From Ectocarpus siliculosus (taxonomy: Eukaryota; Sar; Phaeophyceae; Ectocarpales; Ectocarpaceae): a stretch of 28,267 nt of DNA. The translations under genes and the position numbers were made by a program. Of the stretch, positions 1-9,462 are shown piece after piece. Position 1 is the first letter of the stretch. Each line of letters begins with the position of its first letter. The notes under the pieces were generated by a model. It did no database searches and was not told the DNA's origin. It was given only the letters and a program-made list of their open reading frames with translations. The stretch covers positions 4,380,923 to 4,409,189 of the forward strand of contig FN649736.1 in the NCBI GenBank assembly GCA_000310025.1. Direction: 5' to 3'.

Positions 1-1091
1 GTCCCCCGCCCCCCCCCCCCCCCCCCCCCCGGGGATTCCCCCGGACCCCCCAGCAGTAGAATGGTGGTTCTGCAACGGCCGACAATTTCCGACGGCCTCG
101 AAAAAACGAAAAAACCGCCTCTTACTACATATTGTAGCTGCTACGGACATCAGACGATACACAGATCGAACATGTCCGAGGGTTCTTTCTCCGAACGTCC
201 TGCGATTCGAAGCGCCGATGCTACCGTCAGCACGATCACCGCCACTGCCACAGGAAAAAATTGTTTGCTCCGTCGTGCCTTCGACCACTGGGTAAATTAG
301 GATGCCCGCCCCTGCCTCAATTGTCGTTTCAACTGCAATGTGCGGCCAGATTTCTCTCCCACTAGATATCTCGTAACTTCAGTCTCAACGTCACACTCAT
401 GACCATTCACAGCATCCTTTAACCCTCCTCCCCGCTTAAATGTCGTCGCGAAAAACTGCAGAAAAAAAGAAGTAGCTTCTTGCGATCGATCCCTGTCGCT
501 CGCTAGCTCATCATCGCCCCAGCTGCCGTCAAATGCATCTCAGGGTAGGTTTCTTTGCCTTGAAACTTTCCAGCAAGTTTCCTGGATTCCATGCCATCCC
601 TCCTCCGCATTTCCGACGCTCTGACGTGATGACGAGTGCTGGAGCAGGCCGCAGGCCGCAGGCAGCGGCGGCAGCAGCAGCCGCAGCCGTAGCGGCAGCA
701 GCGAGCGGTACGCCTAAATTACTGCGGGAAAAACGCCTCGACGTTCTTCCTTCTCCCTTTTTTTGCATCCCGTCCTCTTGCGGTGCGGAGACTTCTTTTC
801 GTTCTCCCTCCTTCCGGAGCTTGCTTTTCAAATCGACGACTCGCGTTTCGCCGGAAAAAGGCCCCCACTTTCTCGCCCTTGGCACACCGGCCGTGTCACC
901 GGAGGACGAACACCGCACAACAACACCAATGGCAACAAGGCCGGAGCGTAAACGCCCCGCACACATGAACATCTACCAAAGCATGGTACCACGCAAGCAG
1001 CCAAGACTCCAAAAGACTGAAGAGCAACCCACCCCATGGTGCGTGGAAAAGGACCCCCCCCCCCCCCCCCCCTCCTCAATTCTCCCCGCAC
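1..1091. other. Left-edge stretch with no supported exon; simple repeats
   Basis: I looked on the minus strand for the next exon of the P5A ATPase, which should encode the conserved PPELP segment after membrane helix 4, and did not find it. The stretch begins with a long C run (about 4-30), has an alanine-codon-like GCA/GCG repeat at about 658-706 and a C run at about 1053-1071. Open frames here, including one that reads through the alanine-like repeat, show no recognisable domain. It is most likely intron 6 of the P5A gene, possibly with an assembly edge at the C run. Confidence 0.5.
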
Positions 1092-4000
1092 CTCGGCGAG
1101 CACGAAGGCCGACGCTACCGCAGCGAAGACGAGGAGGATCAAGATGAACACCCCGGTCTCCCAGTCGCTGCCAGCGGCGACCCTCTTGGTGGCGAAGAGG
1201 ATGGTCTTCATGAGCTGCCCCTGGCTAGTTCCGAACCCGGTCCTGAGCACGACGCACGGGCACCCCTTGTCCGGTGGGGGTGGGAGCCCCACTAAATCAG
1301 AGCCGGGACCCTCGACCGCTCCTCCTCCGTCGTCGTCGTCGGCGTATTGAAGAACCTGTTTCCCAAAGGGCGAAACGGCTATCCGTGTATTGTGTTGCGC
1401 AACAGAAGGGCACCGCGGCCACAGTTGTTTCGGGGCTGTCACGGCCACAAGCTTTAACCTAGGGTGAGCTATGCACCAGCAGCCTAGCAGGCAACGCCAA
1501 ACTCGAAAACGGCTACAACGGGGCTGCGAAAACATTTGCGGGACATCCATCCTTCCCAGCACCGGTGGAACGAACGCGAGGAAAAAGCGAACACCCTACA
1601 AAAAAACAAAATTACCATGTACAAATAGCTTGCTCATTGTGCCTGGTTGTTTTATCACCAGGTGCCGACCGTGCCGTTCCCGAAGCAACACCAGCAACGT
1701 CGAACACGTTCCACCATCGTCGGCGGGTTGATCGTTCTGTGCCCCCCTCGCAAGGCCAAGACTACGATACAAGTAGATGAATCGAGGGCGTGGTGGGCGC
1801 TTACCCACCAACCCCGGCAGCGGCGGCGGCGGGCGGGCTCACCTTAGTACCGCTGAAGATAACGTGCTTCCGGTGGGGAGAGTCGGTCCCGTCCTCCACC
1901 TTAACCCACGAGCCACCGCCCGCCGCACCCCCCGCTGACAACAGCGACGTCTTCGCCTGGGGGACGCTCTCCCCGGTAAGCATGGCCTCATTAACCACGC
2001 AACTCCCTCGCATGAGAAGCACGTCGAACGGGGCCAGGGCTTCCTCGTCCCCTACCATCGTCCCCCCCCCTCCTCCCGGCAGCCCGTAGTCCCCGCTCGA
2101 CATGATCTGGTCCATGCCCAGCCCGGTTCCCGCTGCTCCGCCACCGCCTCTACGGAAGCCCAAGCCTTGCTGCCGCCCCGCCCGGTGACGGTTTCGCATC
2201 GCGCGCTGCTGCATCTCCCGGATGGCGTTGGCCACCGTAGGTGGTCTTGCCACGAGGGAGACCACCTGGTGTACGGCAGGCAGACACATCGATCGGGTTT
2301 GGTATTGGCGAGCACGTCTGCTGCTGCTGCTGCTTATAGAAGCCGAAATCAAACCATTAGACTAGTCAGCGGCTGACTGCTAGTCTAATGGCTTGATTTC
2401 GGCTTCTATATGCTACAAATACTCTTGTTACAGATTTCGGTTACCCTAGGGGTCTCTCTGTTCCTGCTGCTGCTGCTACAAATACTCTCGTTGCAGGTTT
2501 GTGTTCCAGGAGGGGTCTCTCTTGACGGGAATCTCTCCCCACCCTCACCTCCCCCGGGGTCACCGCCTCCGAGGAAACCCTCTGCCAGCGCCCGGCGCGC
2601 AGGGCGTACACCAGGGTGGGCTCCCTCCGCATGGAGCGCAGCATCTCCAGGTTCTTCTGGCGCTGCAGGCACAGCATCGCCTCGAACAGCACGAGCATCA
2701 CCAGGGTGAAGAGCGCGTAGTACCAGTAGTCGTCTAGGCTCCACAGCGCCACGCAGAGGATCTGCGGGCCGGAGCGGCGAGAGCGCAAGCGCGGGTTAAT
2801 GGTTATTATGCAAGCAAGGGAAACGGGGGGGCGGAGGGGGAGGCAGGGCGGTCATGTGTTTTGAAACGGCTGTGCCGCGCCGCTGACCAGTTCTCGCCTA
2901 GCGCAGGTCTTGGGGGCAAAAGCGTTGGGATAACGAGAGTATTTACCAAGGTCGCACCCTGCAGTCGGAGCGTTCCGGTCATCTCCAGGGGCTCACTGAT
3001 GGCATGTACGTAGGCGTCAACGCAAAAACAACGTTGGACCAACCAATGATCTTGATTTCAAGGGCGACGTTCTACAGCACAAGATTTCACCTCCCCCCTC
3101 CTCTGCGGTAGATTGTTCGCGCTGCACCATTTCGCGGCTTGTCGGTGCCCAAAAAATGACTACTGTACCGTGCAGGTGAGAAACACTGATGAACCCGCTC
3201 ACGCATCTGAACGTCACGCATGGTAGAATAGCATCCAGATCATAAAGCACAAGTACAAAAAATGCACAAGACTCCGCAAACAGCCCGGTCAAGGTCTCCG
3301 CAGCATGCCTATTATAGCATTGTTTCCCCCTACGGGACCCCTTACTCCTCGCCAACCTCTCCCCCCACCTGGAACACGAAAAACGGAGCAACCGCGTGCT
3401 CCGCGAACAGAGTCATGAACGCCGGCATGGGGATGTCGAGGACGTTGGGCCCCCACCGCTCCGCCGCCGCCGCCAGCGCGGCCTCGTCCCCCCAGCCCCG
3501 GCACCCCAGGTACGCCTCGAGCGACCCTTCCGACGGGTACTCCATGCGCACGAAGCCCTGCTTGCCGCCGGCGTCAGTGAAGACAAACTTGGTCTGCTGG
3601 AACACGAACCAGAGCTCTGGGAGGGCGAAACCCTGCCCGGCGATCTGCCAGGGACCCCCCCCCGAAGAGGAACAAAAAAAATTGACGGGGCCGGGATGTT
3701 TGGTTGGATTGTTTCGGTCAGCGAATTTTTTTCGAGCAAGGGAAATACCATGCTTTTCGCGTAGAGTGACGTATGTGCCCGAGAGAAAAAAAAATGCACC
3801 AGAAAATTGTTCCGGTGAAATACAAGCCGGGCCATTTTTAGAAACCAATTTTCGTGAGCGTCGAAATCTACTTCGTTCTGAAACGGGCTAAACGCTGTTG
3901 AGGTGATAGGGTGAGGAACAGCCAGCCCCCAAGACCTAACACACCAAGAGACAGGCATTGGATTGATGGATAATACTACTGTTGCCCAGGATTGATTCTG

Positions 4001-7000
4001 CGCTTGCATTTGAACAAAATGGGGTTCCGTCTAATGTTTTACGATGTGTGGTGGCTACCTCTAGCGTGTTGTTGGAGCCAAGCAAGAGGGGGTCGATCTC
4101 CCCTTCCCGGCTAGACCCCCCGGCGTCGCTGCTGCCTCTACCGACCGGCCCGGTTCCGCCGCTTCTCCGCTGAAGCGGAACCAGTTCCGCCGATCCGCAA
4201 TGCTTCGCCGGCACGACTCGCACGCTCTATGAAGGTATCAGTCAAGGGGGGAGGGGGGGCGGCAGAAGGGAGGGACCATATGGGGGGGTGAGATGGGTCT
4301 GCTGGTGCGGTTGATACTGTTCAATTGCCCACCGGGGGAGGGGGCCGGGGGGAGGCGCGACAGCGAGGACTATTACCCACCGGACTGTTTTGAGCGGCCA
4401 TACTTCGTGCTAGCTGGGCTTCTTCTACGCAGTCAAGGCTCACGAATGGTGGGGGGGTGGGTTGTACCTGTCATCACTGTCATCACACGGTGGCCGGTAT
4501 ACTATAGTAACCAAGACAAGCCCGCTGCATCCGATCCCAAATCCCATCCCAATCGATCCTGCGGGACACGACGACACTTGGAATTGAATTTCCAACTATC
4601 GCCCATTGAAACATGAAGAGCCAAGCACACACCGCTAAGTGCGTTCGGCCGAGGCACACGAAGTGTGAACTATTACATACATCCAGACAACCGCGGTTTG
4701 GGCAAAACAAGCCGCGAACGATGGACCACGTATCTAGCAGAGGAGGGGCAGGGACGAAGGGGAGTGTGTGATGAAGGGGGAAGCTATATATTACGTTGTC
4801 TCGCTCACTACAAAACCGTTGCAAAATCTGTTGATGAAAATGCTGGGCCAAGAATTGCGCACAGCGGCGGTGGAGGTTTGTTCCGGGGACATGGACTCGT
4901 TTGAACCAACCAATCACCGAACGTGTAGTCTATTGCGTATCAATTTATTGTTTGACACGGCGCCAGTGAAGAAATCGTGAAAACTAAGAGCGGCCCTGTT
5001 CGTTTCGCATCTACGCACAAGGGGTATTATTAACGAAAAAAAAAACCCGGAATATTCCACGGACGCGTGTTTTCTTGAACATATATGGAGGCGTTTTCCC
5101 CCGAAAACGTGGAAAGAAGGAGCCGGGATTTTTTGGGGCTTGCTACTTTCACCGATCCGTGTTTTTGACAGAAGCATCGGACAAGCGGACCGCGGGCGCT
5201 GTAACATCACTGAGAACGCTAGAAAGACCTGCCAGACTCACGTCCAGGTCTGTTGTGGAGATGGACAAGCGGCAGAAGCGGCGTTCAGTCCGTTCTTGGC
5301 CCAAAACTAGACATTTCGTGGTGCTCTCGTCTTCAGCTGCTGCTGTTGGTGCTGGGGATTTTTTTTCAATGACACATAGCAAACACGGAAACAGTAGAAC
5401 GAGTACAGCAGCAGCACCAAGACCTCCAACCCGCTGATTCCTTCGGTTCGGCTGTCTATATGATACCATCTCCCGGCGCCGTGCTGCTTCGTGGGTATTG
5501 GGTGCTTGGTGGGTGCTACTCAACAAGGTGTGTGAGAGATGTGTGCCACCTCACCAAAATGCCGTTGGAAAAAATGCGGCGAGATGATCTGTTTTTGGTC
5601 GGACACATCAACATCAATCCACGGCACCACGCAGCAGTAGAGCAACAGGGCCTCCGACACGCTAATTATTTCGGATTGGCCATCTATATGATGCTGGCCG
5701 TCAGCGCGGCTGCCACCCTATGATTGTTGAGCTCGTCTACCTTTGGGCAGGTGGTGGTCAAAGATGGGAGTTGCAACCGTGAAAAATGAGCTGGCAAACT
5801 GAAGAAATCGCAAGCAACACCCAGGTTGCGACACTCTGCCCTGCGCCTGTTGTTGCTGAAAACTGAAAACAGCAGGCCGGGTGGACGGGATCTTTCTAAG
5901 TGTGTTGTCCTCTGTGTCGGGTGCTGCTCATTGCGCTTTCACCGCTGCTCTATGGTGAGCAATACCATGTCAACCTGTTGTGTGCCGAGCAAAGCGTGTA
6001 TTCAGGGAAGGAAACGTACTTTTCGCGATGCCATCACGAATAGAACAAGAGAAAAATAATCGGATCTTCTTTTCACCGTTCCGTGAAAAGATACGTGAAT
6101 TTTCCGTTGCGTTAACACTACCCCTAAGTTGATAGCGTCGGCGAGCTTCTTGAAATAATTTCCCAATATTGACTTTATAAGGCTAAAATTGTGTATACGT
6201 CGCAAGAGCCAACCTCGCAGTTACCACGAACATCTGTTGCCTGACCTCTACTACGAGGAGTTCCTTTTTCAAAACTCGCGGGTTCAATCCTTGGTAACTC
6301 ACCATGTCACATCTTCCGGGGTTTTTTTACTCTCTCTTTTTTTAGAAAGTAAACATAACCTCAGAAAAGACTACCCGTTCGAGATCTCTCATTTTATTAC
6401 AGCAGTTGAGGCGGTACGCATACAGGTGACCGCTGTTGCTGCGCGCAGAGAGGGGCACGCCCTTTGGTGCGCACCGCTCGCGAGAGAGGGCATAGCCCCG
6501 AAAACAACCAACTAAAAGTGTGCCCAGGACACACAGATAACAGCAAGGCGACGGAGTCATGAGTTTTCGACCATTTCGTGGTGCCATTAGCTATGCATAC
6601 GTGACCAATAATACAATTGTACATCATTTTCTCTTTGATGAAACGCACCAGTGAAGATTAAGATTCCGGGAAAAACTCAAGCGAGACCCCATTCGAATCG
6701 CCACTAGAGTTAGCGCCCGCGATTAAAAAAAAAAACATTAACAAAGGCTTCATATTTTGGCGACAAATAAGAAAAAGCGACTAAATAGATGTTAAGAGAC
6801 ACACCTCAGCCAGCCGTGCATGCTGCACTGAAATTAAATAATGGCCTATGCTCGACGGTGGTCATGTAATAAGAAATTGAGCCTCAAACCCAAATTGACG
6901 TGTCTTAAACGCGGGTGCTAATTGTATCCGTTGCTAGCCTTTGACCAACTTTTCTCATTATTGACTTTAGAAAGCTAAAATTGGGTCAGGACCCCAAGAG

Positions 7001-7705
7001 CCAACCTCGTAGTTACTACGAAATCTCAAGCCTATGGAAAAACTCTACTACGAGGACTTCCTTTTTTGCACCTCGCGGGTTCAATCCTCCGTAGGTTACT
7101 ATTTTCACGTCTTGAGTTTTTTTTCACGCTCTTTCTTGACAGTAGTTGAGGCAGTATGCATTGTACGTGCTGTTGGTGCACGCAGAGAGGGGCACGCCCT
7201 TTGGTGCGCACCGCTCGCGAGAGAGTACATAGCCCCGTACACAACCAGTTACGTGTGCAAAGTGTGCCCAGGACACACACAAGCAAGGCGACGGAGTCAT
7301 GAGTTGTTGGCCATTTCGTGATGCCGTCCGCTATGCATACAACTCACACAAGCAAGACAATCAAAGCAAGCATACAGCCCGAGGATAATTCAGTCAATCT
7401 GCAACATCTCCTACCTCGGCGCAATCGATCGAAGCCACCCTCCACTGCGACACCAAGCACATGAACCGAATGCTCCATTGCGTGGACAGGAAAACCAGCA
7501 GGTGGCACGCCAGCACGCACGGGAGAGCCACCAACACAACTGCCTGTCCCCACCCACCCTTGGTGTCCAGACTCCATATCGCCCAGTACACTGCCAGGTA
7601 CAGCAGCGCGAAGGGTCCAACGTCCAAGCGGAACGCTATGCGACGGGCCGCATACGGAACCAACTCGACCACCGACTTGTCGCTTATGTACACAGCCACC
7701 GCCAT
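1092..7705 (-). CDS. ATP13A1: P5A-type ATPase (ATP13A1/Spf1 family), 5' part, six exons, incomplete at left edge
   Basis: Spliced minus-strand gene. Exons in reading order: 7705-7415, 4226-4059, 3632-3369, 2761-2549, 2265-1843, 1355-1092; all five visible introns are phase 0 with GT-AG borders. They give 541 residues, about the N-terminal 45% of a family member. Exon 1 has a short cytosolic start and two hydrophobic segments ([32 protein letters not shown]). Exons 2-3 carry the ER/cytosolic N-domain and end in APFFVFQ. Exon 4 has [12 protein letters not shown] and a long membrane segment. Exon 5 has the actuator-domain loop MLTGESVP (TGES about 409-412) and HVIFSGTK. Exon 6 has [18 protein letters not shown] and membrane helix 4. 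Family knowledge: P5A pumps sit in the ER and extract mis-inserted transmembrane helices. The DKTGT phosphorylation site lies outside the window. The start at 7705 has a good Kozak context (gccATGG) and fits the family N-terminus; an in-frame upstream ATG at 7783 is the alternative. Oddities: a Gly-rich insertion of about 70 residues in exon 5, and PGE where PGD is usual. Confidence 0.9.
2318..2530. repeat. Degenerate tandem duplication in P5A intron 4
   Basis: A unit made of a CTG run, then acaaatactc, a TTGTTACAG- or TTGCAG-like stretch and ggggtctctct, occurs twice: about 2318-2450 (interrupted by the foldback element) and about 2464-2523. The second copy runs up to the donor side of exon 4 (exon end 2549 on the minus strand). 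It appears to be a local tandem duplication older than the foldback insertion. Confidence 0.6.
2335..2410. mobile_element. 76 bp palindromic foldback/MITE-like element in P5A intron 4
   Basis: The sequence starts TATAGAAGCCGAAATCAA and ends with its near-complement (TTGATTTCGGCTTCTATA). The two arms meet almost without a loop: the outer 31 bases pair with one mismatch, and the centre has a 4-base indel. It is flanked on both sides by TGCT (2331-2334 and 2411-2414), a possible 4 bp target duplication. A tandem copy of the flanking sequence at 2464-2487 lacks the insertion. It is too short to code for anything. A related element lies at 17401-17500. Confidence 0.7.
6167..6600. repeat. Dispersed intronic repeat, copy A (P5A intron 1)
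   Basis: First copy of a roughly 0.4 kb sequence duplicated 792 bp further on. Shared blocks in order: tattgactttataaggctaa; the half-palindrome CCTCGCAGT with ACTACGAGG; a tRNA B-box-like GGTTCAATCC at 6281; a T-rich stretch; a 45 bp block identical in both copies (6444-6488); and an end block finishing at CTATGCATAC. Compared with copy B it carries about 50 extra bases around 6330-6395. No protein is recognisable, although the minus strand reads [14 protein letters not shown] in both copies. It may be a degenerate short transposable element. Confidence 0.7.
6959..7340. repeat. Dispersed intronic repeat, copy B (P5A intron 1)
   Basis: Second copy of the repeat described for 6167-6600, in the same orientation. 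It contains a perfect 9 bp inverted pair (CCTCGTAGT ... ACTACGAGG, about 7010-7055), the B-box-like GGTTCAATCC at about 7079-7088, the identical 45 bp block at 7181-7225, and the same terminal CTATGCATAC. It ends 75 bp from the first exon of the P5A gene. Confidence 0.7.
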
Positions 7706-7933
7706 GGCTCGGAGGCTGTCTGTGTAGGTGAGGGCAGAGGGCAGAGACCAAGAGACAGAGCACAGAGAGGAGAGACACGCCATGACCCATGACCCGACGT
7801 TTTTTTTTCACCACATTTTTTTATTCGCCGCCGCCGGTTGAGCTCACAGTCCCGTGGTACTCGCTGGGCAACGCAGGCAGACAGGTCAGGTCTCACACAA
7901 GAACAGGGATACCGAGTGGAGGGCGTAATAAGG
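7706..7933. promoter_or_regulatory. Divergent intergenic region, probable bidirectional promoter
   Basis: The start codons of the P5A ATPase (minus, 7705) and the DEAD-box helicase (plus, 7934) are 228 bp apart, so both 5' UTRs and core promoters must share this space unless there are upstream non-coding exons. It has a T-rich stretch at about 7799-7823, then a GCCGCCGCCGG block. I see no clear TATA box. A possible 3' splice site (ctacacag) just upstream of the P5A ATG leaves room for a 5' leader exon on that side. Confidence 0.5.
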
Positions 7934-9431
7934 ATGGCCGACGATGGTGGACTCGAGCTCAACCTCGTGTCCGAGCCCTTGGCCGACCTGCAGCCCAAGA
8001 AGAAAAAGCGAGCCAGCGGCAAAGCCTGGGACAAGAAGAAGAAACGGCAACCTACCACGACCACCAACAGCAGCAAAGACAGCGGCAGCACAGCAAAGCA
8101 AACGCAGCAGCAGGGGAAAGGGGGGTCGGAGGGAAAAGGCCAGCCTCGCCCCCAATCATCTGCGGTGAATAGCACCAACAGCAGCAGCAGCAGCAGAAGC
8201 AGCAGCGCCCAGAAGGAAAGCAGCGAGACGGCAGCCGTCCCAGCAGTAGCAAGTGGTTCTCCTGGGCAACATGGCCGCAGCGGGACCGAGCGGGCAAAGG
8301 GAGCAGGCAAGGCAACAGCAGCAGCGACACCAGGTGCTAGGAGACATAGCAGCAATGCTACCAGTCCCAACGCTGGAGCAAACAAGCCGGGAATCTCGCC
8401 CAGAGGGAAAAAAAACACCACCGAGGGCGGCCACAACGACAGGGAGCCACTCTCCAACGAGCGCCGACGCGTGCTTGAGATGGCCGGAAGACACACGACG
8501 CCGCCGACCCCGGCGGCTGCGCCGCCCTCCGCGGATGACAAGCCAAGCGGCGGCCTTTCCTCTTCGGCTCGCGCTACGAAACGAAAACGGCCTGCCGCGG
8601 GGGGGGGGGCGACCACCGCCGGACCGGTTGCATCGGGCGGCGTAATCGACTTTACCGTCGGCGATAATACCACGACACCCAACAGCAGCCAGAAGAGGAA
8701 GAAGAAGGACGATCCCAAGGGTGAGGCCAGGAACCGCAAGGCAGCGGCCACCGCGGCCGCGGTGGCGAAGGCGACGGCGGCCATGGCGAAGTCGGGAGGA
8801 AAATGGTGGGACGACGACGACGACGACCACGTTGTTGTTGCCGCGGCGAAGAAGAGCAAGCCAATCTCCACGTCGTACTACGCGCCCGGCGGCGGCTTCG
8901 GCGGGTGGAAACCCGGGGCGCACGACGCCGACGGCGAAGAGCACGGCAAGGAGGTCGAAGAAGACAAGGACGGCGGCCTGCCGTCCGATGTACACCCGAA
9001 CTCGGTGCGGACGAAAGCGGTAGACATGGACGGCGAGGCTTCCAAGGCCATGGAAATCCTGGGCGCGTTGTTGGGAAAGAACGGCGGCGGCGGCGATGAT
9101 GGCGGTCCCCGCGAGGAGTCGAGGAGAATCAAAAACGGAGGCAAGAGCAAGAAGAAGGCTAGGGATACACCCAAGGAGGGGACTTTGGAGGGTGACGGCG
9201 GTGGTGCTTCTGGCTCTGTCGGAAAGACCGATGTCGCTGTGCAGCGTCAAGCCATGGACGTGGACAGCGCGGGCCCTGCCGATATCGAGCAGCCGCCTTC
9301 CGCCGGAACCTCGCTGGAGGAAACCGGAAGCAATGCCGACGATGAGTCGCCGACGGCCGAAACGAAATTGGCGGGCAGCAGCGGAGCAGAGGCCACCGTC
9401 GCTTTGGCCTCCCGCAAGAACAGAGCGCGAA

Positions 9432-9462
<31 letters not shown>

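Noticed and set aside
533-1147. Open frame with a poly-alanine run
   Set aside because: The alanine run comes from a simple GCA/GCG repeat, there is no domain, and the frame overlaps the P5A exon on the other strand.
6065-6095. Small perfect stem (CTTTTCAC ... GTGAAAAG)
   Set aside because: An 8 bp stem in a long A/T-rich intron is expected by chance.
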